A DNA stretch of 14,373 nucleotides from an uncultured Lachnospiraceae bacterium (lineage in GTDB: Bacteria; Bacillota; Clostridia; Lachnospirales; Lachnospiraceae). Below, piece by piece: positions 6,370 through 14,140 of this stretch; the stretch's first letter is position 1, and every line of letters begins with the position of its first letter. The stretch spans positions 1 to 14,373 of the forward strand of contig CAJUSO010000068.1 of NCBI GenBank assembly GCA_910588965.1, in the 5' to 3' direction. A program made the translations under genes and the position numbers. Under the pieces are notes generated by a model. That model searched no databases. It was not told the DNA's origin and saw only the letters and a list, made by a program, of their open reading frames with translations.

Positions 6370-7178
6370 GGGCAAGGGCCTCCTTTCTTTTTGCGGAAGG
6401 AGGCTGCTTTTTTAATCCTGCTGCCTATTTCTTTATGGGCAGGGAGGCGGAAGGAAATGGAGGATTTCAGGATCCTGGACTGCAGCCAGTTTAAGGTGGA
6501 TACTGTCTTCCCTACCTCTTCCTTGGTCCTGCGTTCCCGGAATTCCTCCAGGGAAACCCTCCCTTTCAATGTAGCAAGCCCCTCCGAGAAGCTGTGCTTG
6601 GAATTTTCAATCCAAGCATCATATTTCTCTGAAATCTGCCCGTCAATGGCCCGCACGGTAGCCTCCAGTTTCACATTGATCTGCATCAGGGAATCTGCCG
6701 TTAAGGTACAGTCTGCCGCAAAGACCGCCATAAACAGCAAGGCTCCCAGTTCCTGCAGGTTCATGGGCAAAAAAGACGTAAGCCTTGCCATATGGGGATG
6801 GATGCCATATAAGACCAAAAGCCCTGCGGCGCCGAATCCCAGGGAGCAGGGAAGGCATATGCGCCCGTGCAGGTTCAGGGGAAGCCTGCTGTAATCCCAC
6901 CAAACCGCATGGAAAAGGCGCTCCATCCCATAGGAAGTGGCATATTCCAAAACAGCAGACCCGGCCATACAGGCAAAAAACACCGCCCAGCCGCTGCCCA
7001 GGCTGCCGCAAAGCAGGACATCCAGCACAGCGCCCACGCCGTAAATTGGGCAATAGGGGCCCAGCAAAATCCCACGGTTATCCCATTTTAAGCCCTTTAT
7101 GCTGCAATAAAGCGTCTCATACACCCATCCCATTATACTATACAGGATAAACCATATAAATAATTCTGAAACCTGCAT
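6366..7178 (-). CDS. CmpB-like integral membrane protein (putative ABC-transporter type IV family)
   Basis: 270 aa with AAGGAGG 10 nt before the ATG. The N-terminal half is membrane protein: an opening hydrophobic helix LFIWFILYSIMGWVYET, then the family signature with WDNRGILLGPYCPIYG at about residues 32-47, and several more hydrophobic stretches up to about residue 165. The C-terminal about 100 residues are soluble and charged, ending Lys-rich, with probable coiled coil. The name comes from a Pfam family of uncertain function; no ATPase partner is nearby, so transport is not shown. It begins 28 nt after the uvrA stop and overlaps the HD gene by 4 nt. Confidence 0.75.
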   Translation of the reverse strand: MQVSELFIWFILYSIMGWVYETLYCSIKGLKWDNRGILLGPYCPIYGVGAVLDVLLCGSLGSGWAVFFACMAGSAVLEYATSYGMERLFHAVWWDYSRLPLNLHGRICLPCSLGFGAAGLLVLYGIHPHMARLTSFLPMNLQELGALLFMAVFAADCTLTADSLMQINVKLEATVRAIDGQISEKYDAWIENSKHSFSEGLATLKGRVSLEEFRERRTKEEVGKTVSTLNWLQSRILKSSISFRLPAHKEIGSRIKKAASFRKKKGGPCP

Positions 7179-7206
7179 CCACAGAAAACCTCCTTTGTAT
7201 GCGCCG

Positions 7207-10041
7207 TTATTTTAAATATTTCTTAACATATTCCCCTGTATAAGATCCTTCAACCCCAGCCACTTCCTCCGGCGTGCCTTTTGCAATCACAGTCCCGCCG
7301 CCGTCTCCGCCCTCCGGGCCCATGTCAATAATATAATCCGCCGTCTTAATTACGTCTAAATTATGTTCAATCACCACTACGGTATTGCCCCCTTCCGCCA
7401 GCCGCTGCAGGATTTCCGTCAGCTTGTGCACGTCTGCAAAATGCAGGCCTGTGGTGGGCTCGTCCAGAATATAAATGGTCTTCCCTGTGCTGCGCTTGCT
7501 CAGTTCCGTGGCCAGCTTAATCCGCTGTGCCTCTCCCCCGGACAACGTAGTGGAAGGCTGCCCCAGCTTGATATAAGAAAGCCCCACGTCATACAAGGTT
7601 TCAATTTTCCGCCGGATGGAGGGCACGTTCTCAAAAAATGCCAAAGCCTCCTCCACGGTCATATCCAGCACGTCATAGATATTCTTCCCTTTATACCGGA
7701 CTTCTAAAGTCTCCCGGTTGTAGCGTTTCCCGCCGCAGACCTCGCAGGGTACATGCACGTCTGGCAGGAAATGCATTTCTATCTTCAAAATCCCATCCCC
7801 TGAGCAGGCCTCGCAGCGCCCTCCCTTCACATTAAAGCTGAACCTGCCTTTTGCATACCCCTTTGCCTTCGCATCCGGCGTCGCCGCAAACAAGTCGCGG
7901 ATCTGGTCAAATACCCCTGTGTAAGTCGCCGGGTTAGAACGGGGCGTCCTCCCAATGGGGGACTGGTCGATGGCAATCACCTTGTCTAGCTGCTTCATGC
8001 CCTCCATGGACTTATGCTTTCCCGGGATTGTCCTGGCACGGTTTAAATCCCTCGCCAGCCTCTTATAGAGGATTTCATTGATTAAAGAGGATTTCCCAGA
8101 CCCGGACACCCCCGTAACGCAAGTCAGCACCCCAAGGGGTATCTTCACATTGATATTGCGCAGGTTGTTTTCCTGGGCGCCTTTGATTTCCAGGAATCCT
8201 GCAGGCTTCCGCCTGGCTTCTGGCACAGGGATCTTCCTCTTCCCGCTGAGATATGCCCCCGTGACGGAATCCTTGCATTTCATGATGTCCTTTGCCGTCC
8301 CCTGGGCTACCAGGCAGCCCCCATGCTCCCCAGCGCCTGGCCCGATATCCACGATATGGTCCGCCGCCAGCATGGTATCCTCATCATGCTCCACCACAAT
8401 CAGCGTATTCCCCAGTTCCTTTAGGCTCTTTAAGGTATGCAGCAGCTTATCGTTGTCCCGCTGGTGGAGGCCGATGCTGGGCTCGTCCAGGATATAAGCC
8501 ACGCCCACCAGGCCGGAGCCAATCTGGGTAGCCAGGCGGATCCGCTGGGCTTCCCCGCCGGACAGCGTCCCTGTTGCCCGTGACAGCGTAAGGTAATCAA
8601 GGCCCACATCCACCAGGAAGCCCACCCTTGCACGGATTTCTTTTAAAACCTGCGCCCCAATCAGTTCCTGCTGCTCCGTCAGATCCATTTCTTTCAGGAA
8701 AATGTGCAGCCTGCGGATAGGCAGGTCTGTGACCTCATGGATATTCTTCCCAGACACCGTCACGGCCAGGGCCTCCTTCTTCAGGCGCTGCCCCTTGCAT
8801 GCCTTGCAGGGCGTCACACGCATAAAGGACTCATATTCCTGTTTCATCGTATCAGAGCCTGTCTCACGATACCGCCTCTGCACATTCCGTATCAGCCCCT
8901 CAAAAGCCACATCATAGACCCCTTCCCCCCGCTGCCCTTTATAGTAGACTTTCAGTTCCTTGCCGCCCGTGCCATACAAAAGGACGTTCTGGATCTCCCT
9001 GGGCAGTTCCTGGAACGGCGTATGGAAATCAAACTTGTATTCCTCCGCCATTGCCTTTAAAACGGCATTCGTAAAGCTTCCATTATCCATGCAGGACTGC
9101 CATCCTGTCACCTGGATAGCCCCCTCCGCAAGGCTTAGGGACTTATCCGGTATCATTAAATCTTCATCAAATTCCATCTTATACCCCAGCCCAAAACAAT
9201 CCGGGCAGGCGCCGAAAGGATTGTTAAAAGAAAAGCTGCGCGGCTCAATCTCATCAATGCTCACCCCGCAGTCCGGGCAGGAAAAACTCTGGGAAAAATT
9301 AATGGGTTCCCCTCCGATGACATCCACAGCCAGCAGCCCTTCTGCAAGCCCCAGCACATTTTCCACGGAATCCGTCAGGCGCTTCTCAATCCCTGGCTTC
9401 ACCACCAGGCGGTCCACTACGATTTCAATATTATGCTTGATATTCTTATCCAAAGGGATCTCTTCTGTCAAATCATAGATATTCCCATCCACCTGCACCC
9501 GGACATAGCCGCTGCGCTTGGCCTGTTCGAACAATTTCTGGTGCATCCCCTTGCGCCCCCGTACCACGGGCGCCAGCAGCTGGATCCTGGTGCCCTCCGG
9601 CAGGGAGAGAATCTGATCCACCATCTGGTCTACCGTCTGCTTCTTGATCTCTTTGCCGCAGACTGGGCAATGGGGAATCCCAATCCTGGCATACAGCAGG
9701 CGGAAATAATCATAGATTTCCGTCACGGTCCCCACCGTAGACCTGGGGTTGCGGTTGGTGGATTTCTGGTCAATGGAAATGGCGGGGGAAAGCCCCTCAA
9801 TCTTCTCCACATCCGGCTTCTCCATCTGCCCCAGGAACTGCCTGGCATAAGAGGACAGGGATTCCATATACCTGCGCTGCCCCTCCGCGTAAATCGTGTC
9901 AAAAGCCAGGGAGGATTTCCCCGACCCACTCAGCCCGGTCAGCACCACAAACGCATTCCTGGGGATATCCACATCCAGGTTTTTTAAATTATGCTCGTTC
10001 GCCCCTCTGATTTTAATGTACTGCTTCTCTGCTTTCGCCAT
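7207..10041 (-). CDS. uvrA: Excinuclease ABC subunit A
   Basis: 944 aa, full length. It is the damage-sensing ATPase of nucleotide excision repair and loads UvrB at lesions. Two ABC ATPase halves are visible: Walker A GLSGSGKSS (residues 36-44) and GVSGSGKSS (about 645-653), signatures LSGGEAQRIRLA (about 494) and LSGGEAQRIKLA (about 833), and Walker B ILDEPSIGLH and ILDEPTTGLH. Zinc-binding cysteines CPDC...CPDC lie at about 256-283 and CEAC...CEVC at about 740-766. The insertion that contacts UvrB is in the normal place. AAGGAG lies 10 nt before the start. It follows uvrB after 78 nt with no terminator, so the two are cotranscribed. Confidence 0.98.
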   Translation of the reverse strand: MAKAEKQYIKIRGANEHNLKNLDVDIPRNAFVVLTGLSGSGKSSLAFDTIYAEGQRRYMESLSSYARQFLGQMEKPDVEKIEGLSPAISIDQKSTNRNPRSTVGTVTEIYDYFRLLYARIGIPHCPVCGKEIKKQTVDQMVDQILSLPEGTRIQLLAPVVRGRKGMHQKLFEQAKRSGYVRVQVDGNIYDLTEEIPLDKNIKHNIEIVVDRLVVKPGIEKRLTDSVENVLGLAEGLLAVDVIGGEPINFSQSFSCPDCGVSIDEIEPRSFSFNNPFGACPDCFGLGYKMEFDEDLMIPDKSLSLAEGAIQVTGWQSCMDNGSFTNAVLKAMAEEYKFDFHTPFQELPREIQNVLLYGTGGKELKVYYKGQRGEGVYDVAFEGLIRNVQRRYRETGSDTMKQEYESFMRVTPCKACKGQRLKKEALAVTVSGKNIHEVTDLPIRRLHIFLKEMDLTEQQELIGAQVLKEIRARVGFLVDVGLDYLTLSRATGTLSGGEAQRIRLATQIGSGLVGVAYILDEPSIGLHQRDNDKLLHTLKSLKELGNTLIVVEHDEDTMLAADHIVDIGPGAGEHGGCLVAQGTAKDIMKCKDSVTGAYLSGKRKIPVPEARRKPAGFLEIKGAQENNLRNINVKIPLGVLTCVTGVSGSGKSSLINEILYKRLARDLNRARTIPGKHKSMEGMKQLDKVIAIDQSPIGRTPRSNPATYTGVFDQIRDLFAATPDAKAKGYAKGRFSFNVKGGRCEACSGDGILKIEMHFLPDVHVPCEVCGGKRYNRETLEVRYKGKNIYDVLDMTVEEALAFFENVPSIRRKIETLYDVGLSYIKLGQPSTTLSGGEAQRIKLATELSKRSTGKTIYILDEPTTGLHFADVHKLTEILQRLAEGGNTVVVIEHNLDVIKTADYIIDMGPEGGDGGGTVIAKGTPEEVAGVEGSYTGEYVKKYLK

Positions 10042-10119
10042 GTTACGTGCACTCCTTTTCCTCTAAATTATTCCTTGCGTCATTTTCCTTCTCCCATCCC
10101 GGCTGCCGCTATACCCCTT

Positions 10120-12105
10120 TTACTTCAAATCCCGCAAATTCTTTTTAAGTTCAATCATTTTATCACGCAGTTCTGCCGCCGCTTCGAAATTCAAATCTGC
10201 CGCTGCCGCCTGCATCTTCCTCTGGATTTCCCCCACCAGCTTCTCCAGTTCCTTCTTGCTCATGGATTCCGGGTCTTTCTGGAAGCGATACTCCTCCTTG
10301 GCCACCTTTTTGGAAATACTGATAAGTTCCCGCACAGACTTCTGTATTGTCGTAGGGGTAATCCCATGCTCCTGGTTATAGGCTTCCTGCTTGCCCCTCC
10401 TGCGCTCTGTCTCCTGTATGGCGACACGCATGGAGTCCGTAATGCTGTCTGCATACATAATCACATGCCCCTCCGAATTACGTGCCGCCCGGCCTATGGT
10501 CTGGATGAGGGAAGTCTCTGAACGCAGGAAGCCCTCTTTATCCGCATCCAGGATTGCCACCAGCGTAATCTCCGGAATATCCAGCCCCTCACGCAGCAGG
10601 TTGATCCCCACCAGCACATCAAATACGTCCAGGCGCAGATCCCGGATAATCTCAGCCCGTTCCAACGTATCAATATCGGAATGGAGGTATTTCACCCGTA
10701 TCCCCACTTCCCGCATATAATCCGTCAGATCCTCAGCCATCTTCTTCGTAAGGGTGGTAATCAATACCTTATGCTTCCCAGCTACCTCCTTATATACCTC
10801 CCCAATCAAATCGTCAATCTGCCCTTCCACTGGGCGCACGTCAATCTTTGGGTCTAAAAGGCCGGTAGGCCGGATAATCTGCTCCGCCCGCAGCAGCTCA
10901 TGCTCCTTCTCATAGACATTCGGCGTGGCAGATACAAACAGCATCTGGTCTATCTTGCTCTCAAACTCCCCAAAATTCAAAGGCCGGTTATCCTTCGCGG
11001 AAGGCAGCCGGAACCCATAGTCCACCAGTGTTGCCTTGCGGGATTGGTCCCCTGCATACATCCCGCGCACCTGCGGGATGGTAATATGCGATTCATCCAC
11101 GATAATCAGGAATTCCTCTGGGAAATAATCCATCAGCGTGTTGGGCGGGACACCCTCCGGCATCCCTGCCAGATGCCTGGAATAATTCTCAATCCCGCTG
11201 CAAAAGCCCGTTTCCCGGAGCATCTCAATATCAAAATTCGTACGCTCCGCAATCCTCTGCGCCTCCAGGAGCTTGTCCTCCCCCTTAAAATAGCGTACCC
11301 GCTCCTCCAATTCCTGTTCTATCGCCACAACCGCCCGATTAATCTGCTCCTGCGGCACCACATAATGGGATGCAGGGAAAATGCTGATATGCTCCAGCCG
11401 GCTCTTCACCTCCCCGGTCAGCACGTCAATCTCTGTAATCCGGTCAATCTCATCCCCAAAAAACTCCACCCGGATAGCCGTCTCCCCACGGTCTGCCGGG
11501 AAGATTTCCAAAACATCCCCCCGCACCCGGAAAGTCCCCCGGTGGAAATCCATATCATTCCGGGTATACTGGGTATCAATCAGGCGCCGGATAACCTCAT
11601 CCCTGTCCTTGCTCATGCCTGGGCGTAAGGACACCATCATCTTCTCAAAATTCTCCGGCTCCCCAAGCCCGTAAATACAAGAGACGCTGGATATGATAAT
11701 CACATCCCTGCGCTCAATCAAAGACGCTGTAGCAGAAAGCCTAAGCTTGTCTATCTCCTCATTGACAGAAGAATCCTTGGCAATATAAGTATCCGAAGAA
11801 GGGACATAGGCCTCCGGCTGGTAGTAGTCGTAGTAGGACACAAAGTATTCGACCGCATTATTCGGAAAAAATTCTTTAAATTCTCCATATAATTGGGCAG
11901 CCAGTGTCTTGTTATGTGCTATGACAAGTGTTGGTTTATTTAATTGCTGGATGACGTTTGCCATCGTAAAAGTTTTGCCGGAACCGGTAACGCCAAGAAG
12001 TGTCTGGAACTGGTTGCCTTCTTTGAACCCCTTTACTAATTCTTCGATTGCCTGGGGCTGGTCGCCGGTGGGGGCGTATTGTGATACTAATTCAAAATGA
12101 TCCAT
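10120..12105 (-). CDS. uvrB: Excinuclease ABC subunit B
   Basis: 661 aa from ATG 12105, preferred over in-frame starts up to 22 codons upstream because GGAG lies 6 nt before it and MDHFELVSQYAPTGDQP is the usual N-terminus. UvrB is the helicase-like core of nucleotide excision repair. Motifs: P-loop GVTGSGKT (38-45), the Tyr-rich beta-hairpin YYDYYQPEAY directly after residue 90, DESH (about 336), motif VI QTIGRAARN (about 538), and a C-terminal UVR domain (about 620-655) that binds UvrC or UvrA. The first roughly 90 codons look more AT-rich than the rest, and this is the same span that is duplicated at 13544-13813. No convincing promoter or LexA box is seen in the 88 nt upstream. Confidence 0.97.
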   Translation of the reverse strand: MDHFELVSQYAPTGDQPQAIEELVKGFKEGNQFQTLLGVTGSGKTFTMANVIQQLNKPTLVIAHNKTLAAQLYGEFKEFFPNNAVEYFVSYYDYYQPEAYVPSSDTYIAKDSSVNEEIDKLRLSATASLIERRDVIIISSVSCIYGLGEPENFEKMMVSLRPGMSKDRDEVIRRLIDTQYTRNDMDFHRGTFRVRGDVLEIFPADRGETAIRVEFFGDEIDRITEIDVLTGEVKSRLEHISIFPASHYVVPQEQINRAVVAIEQELEERVRYFKGEDKLLEAQRIAERTNFDIEMLRETGFCSGIENYSRHLAGMPEGVPPNTLMDYFPEEFLIIVDESHITIPQVRGMYAGDQSRKATLVDYGFRLPSAKDNRPLNFGEFESKIDQMLFVSATPNVYEKEHELLRAEQIIRPTGLLDPKIDVRPVEGQIDDLIGEVYKEVAGKHKVLITTLTKKMAEDLTDYMREVGIRVKYLHSDIDTLERAEIIRDLRLDVFDVLVGINLLREGLDIPEITLVAILDADKEGFLRSETSLIQTIGRAARNSEGHVIMYADSITDSMRVAIQETERRRGKQEAYNQEHGITPTTIQKSVRELISISKKVAKEEYRFQKDPESMSKKELEKLVGEIQRKMQAAAADLNFEAAAELRDKMIELKKNLRDLK

Positions 12106-12174
12106 AATAATCTCCATACAAACGATTTCCATTTTAGAAATAGTTTTCTTCTTAAAATTTCTCCCAAACAAAAA

Positions 12175-12195
12175 TTGCTACATGTAGCAACTTTT
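12175..12195 (-). terminator. Palindrome just after the nuclease gene, probable terminator
   Basis: TTGCTACATGTAGCAA at 12175-12190 is a perfect 16-bp palindrome starting 3 nt after the nuclease stop. On the minus strand flanking A and T runs extend the stem and a TTTTT follows, so it can act as an intrinsic terminator between the nuclease gene and uvrB. The half ATGTAGCAACTTTT is identical to a segment inside the nuclease gene at 12931-12944. Confidence 0.55.
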
Positions 12196-13240
12196 ACTCC
12201 TTTCGCTGCTCTAATTGTATTTTTGCTCTCTCGATTGCCAAATGTAACTTCTCTTCTAATTCTTCTTTGGGTGGCATAGCTGTCAAATACTGAGATACTC
12301 TAATATCTCCCTTGTCCAATTCGAGCAATTCAATCACTTCATCTGACTTTTCAGCACAGAATATCAAAGCAACTGGAGATTCTTCATTTTCCATTCTCTC
12401 ATATTTATTAAGCCAACGTAAGTAAAGCTCCACCTGCGCCTTGTATTCTGGCTCAAACTCTCCAATTTTCAGTTCTACTACAACCAGTCTTCTCAACTTC
12501 CTATGAAAAAACAGCAAATCTATTTTATAATCTTTTCCGTCTATCGTAACCTTTTTCTGCCTTGCCATAAAGGCAAAATCCGTGCCCATTTCCAATATAA
12601 ATTTTTCTAATTCTGCTAAAATTGCATTTTCCAAATCTTTTTCACTATAAGTATCCTGCAATCCCAAAAAATCTAATATACACGGATCTCTATAAAACAT
12701 ATCCACAGCCATAACATCTTTTTCTTCCAAAAGCTGAATATCGTTCCTAATCTTTTTTTCAGGACGTTTTGAAATAGCCGTTCTTTCATATAACATTGAT
12801 TTCTTTCGTTCTCTTAATGTTCTTACGCTCCACCCCTCATTTTTACACAACACTGCATAAAAATCTCTTTTTAATTCGTCATTAACAGGCAATAACTCCT
12901 TAAAATGTGACCATGTTAATTGTTGCGACAATGTAGCAACTTTTCCAAAGTCGGGAAATTCCTCATAAAATTGTATCATCCGAAAAACAGAGCTTTTCTC
13001 ATATGAACGTCCATATCGAAATTCTAATCCTTTACTCAGATTTTTTACAATTGATTTCCCGTATTCTGCTTTCTGCCCATTTAAAATATCATCTTTGAGT
13101 TCTTGCCCTATATGCCAAAATAGATATACTGTTTGAAAATTAGCCGTTTCAAATACTTTACGTTTAGCATCCTCAATCAGCTTAACAATATTATCATATG
13201 TTTGCTTATAATTTTCTGGCAAAATCAATTCATTCTTCAC
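12194..13240 (-). CDS. DUF1016 / YhcG-family PD-(D/E)XK nuclease
   Basis: 348 aa, GTG start at 13240 chosen because GGGAGG lies 5 nt upstream and the nearby ATG is followed at once by a stop. The N-terminal DUF1016 part (about residues 10-150) shows YLFWHIGQEL, the RMIQFYEEFP region and VATLSQQLTWSHF. The C-terminal nuclease domain (about 165-330) contains YRDPCILDFLGL and a PD-(D/E)XK core: KIDLLFF (Asp near 241) and VVVELK (Glu and Lys near 256-258), followed by QVELYLRWLNKYE. The catalytic residues are intact. Members are probable DNA nucleases, often carried with restriction or defence genes, but the function is not established. The gene is markedly AT-rich against uvrB and uvrA and stands alone, with no methylase or antitoxin visible, which points to transfer. 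Confidence 0.88.
   Translation of the reverse strand: MKNELILPENYKQTYDNIVKLIEDAKRKVFETANFQTVYLFWHIGQELKDDILNGQKAEYGKSIVKNLSKGLEFRYGRSYEKSSVFRMIQFYEEFPDFGKVATLSQQLTWSHFKELLPVNDELKRDFYAVLCKNEGWSVRTLRERKKSMLYERTAISKRPEKKIRNDIQLLEEKDVMAVDMFYRDPCILDFLGLQDTYSEKDLENAILAELEKFILEMGTDFAFMARQKKVTIDGKDYKIDLLFFHRKLRRLVVVELKIGEFEPEYKAQVELYLRWLNKYERMENEESPVALIFCAEKSDEVIELLELDKGDIRVSQYLTAMPPKEELEEKLHLAIERAKIQLEQRKE
12922..12940. repeat. Imperfect palindrome inside the nuclease gene, related to the flanking palindromes
   Basis: GTTGCGACAATGTAGCAAC has one mismatched pair and a single central base. It encodes the KVATLSQQ stretch of the family's conserved motif. Its right half with the following CTTTT is identical to the palindrome after the gene. 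Confidence 0.6.
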
Positions 13241-13306
13241 ATTAACCTCCCTTTTGTAATGATGTTTTTAGTTTATTACTTCTTTCTTTTTCCTCATATA
13301 CCGTTC

Positions 13307-13340
13307 AATCAATTGGCTACACATGTGTAGCCAATTGATT
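13307..13340. repeat. 34-bp perfect palindrome upstream of the nuclease gene
   Basis: Two 17-bp halves (13307-13323 and 13324-13340) are exact reverse complements without a spacer, centred on ACACATGTGT, with the core TTGGCTACA/TGTAGCCAA. It lies about 67 nt upstream of the nuclease start, where it could be an operator, a recombination site or an RNA hairpin. The core resembles the palindrome at 12175-12190. Confidence 0.85.
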
Positions 13341-13351
13341 ATTCAGAGCAC

Positions 13352-13380
13352 TTGATATTATTCCACACCCATAATATCAA
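13352..13380. repeat. Inverted repeat, 10-bp arms
   Basis: TTGATATTAT (13352-13361) and ATAATATCAA (13371-13380) are perfect complements with a 9-nt loop. There is no T-run after it, so its function is unclear. The rest of the gap 13241-13543 holds no gene; it shows three GTCCGC repeats around 13435-13480 and a small ATTTTG/CAAAAT hairpin at 13468-13483. Confidence 0.6.
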
Positions 13381-13543
13381 CACCATATTTTCTCACTTAC
13401 GAATTTTTACCGCAAAAAGTCACAAATTCTATTTGTCCGCTTAATACCGCCTAGTCCGCAACCACCAATTTTGTCCGCAAAATCCGTACTTTCCGGCACA
13501 AAACAACACCAACTATCATCTATTTTTTCCTCCAAACACTCTA

Positions 13544-13813
13544 GGACACAAAATACTCCATTGCATTCCCAGGGAACATCTCCTTAAATTCTCCATAAAG
13601 CTGGGCAGCAAGCGTTTTATTATGTGCTATAACGAGAGTAGGTTTCTATAATTCCTGGATGACATTTGCCATCGTAAATGTCTTGCCGGAACACGTAACC
13701 CCCAGTAAAGCCTGGAATTGGTTGCCCTCTTTGAAGCCTTTGACCAGTTCGGCAATTGACTGCGGCTGGTCGCCTGTGGGCTTGTAGGGAGCCTTTAAAA
13801 CAAATTTATTCAT
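13544..13813 (-). pseudogene. Remnant of a second uvrB 5' end (90 codons)
   Basis: Reading from ATG 13813, 90 codons align with the N-terminus of the intact UvrB without gaps, with 74 identical residues by my count, ending at EYFVS; the next codon is TAG (13543-13541) and homology stops there. It has an internal TAG at codon 56, and the P-loop reads GVTCSGKT instead of GVTGSGKT. It cannot make UvrB. The differences include many third positions, so it is not a recent copy of the intact gene but comes from a different uvrB lineage or an older ancestor. An extended -10 promoter upstream still faces it. Confidence 0.92.
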
Positions 13814-13977
13814 AACAATACCTACGTTTTGTGACCTTTGATACGATTACTGTCAGCCAACAGCCCGCTTTGTAATCCGTAATGAAATCCTCAAAATAAC
13901 TTCCTTTCGGTATGCTTTTACGGATCCTGGAAGGCAAAAGCCGCAAATTTGATTTTCTAGGACTATATCACTTGGCG

Positions 13978-13997
13978 GCATGAAATAGGATTCATGC
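13978..13997. promoter_or_regulatory. Hairpin in the leader of the uvrB remnant
   Basis: GCATGAA/TTCATGC, a perfect 7-bp stem with a 6-nt loop, lies just downstream of the presumed start near 14004. No T-run follows. Otherwise the stretch 13814-14010 shows only short frames without recognisable ribosome sites. Confidence 0.35.
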
Positions 13998-14010
13998 GAT
14001 TACCTTGAAC

Positions 14011-14039
14011 ATTATAACAAAAAACTTTTCAAATGTATA
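14011..14039 (-). promoter_or_regulatory. Promoter facing the uvrB remnant
   Basis: On the minus strand TATACA (14039-14034), 17 nt, then a perfect TATAAT (14016-14011) preceded by TGT, an extended -10. Transcription would start near 14004, about 190 nt upstream of the remnant's ATG. Confidence 0.6.
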
Positions 14040-14058
14040 TAGCCTGGAGCGATAAAAA

Positions 14059-14072
14059 GGTACAAATGTTCG
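14059..14072. promoter_or_regulatory. LexA (SOS) box-like sequence
   Basis: CGAACATTTGTACC on the minus strand agrees with the Gram-positive LexA/DinR consensus CGAACRNRYGTTYC at 12 of 14 positions and is itself nearly palindromic. It lies about 20 bp upstream of the -35 box facing the uvrB remnant; uvrBA is an SOS target in Bacillus subtilis. Confidence 0.4.
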
Positions 14073-14140
14073 ATTTTTTCCTTCTGTACTTTTTTATTGC
14101 CCCAAATCTTTTGTATTATCAGGCTGCTCTTAGATATTCC

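Noticed and set aside
7363..11628. Long plus-strand frames of 100-242 codons across uvrA and uvrB
   Set aside because: These are antisense shadows of highly conserved, full-length repair genes.
12106..12171. 22-residue N-terminal extension of UvrB
   Set aside because: The internal ATG at 12105 has a GGAG site at proper spacing and gives the usual UvrB N-terminus.
13853..13981. Minus-strand small frame from ATG 13981 of about 42 codons
   Set aside because: No ribosome site, the start lies in a hairpin, and I recognise no family.
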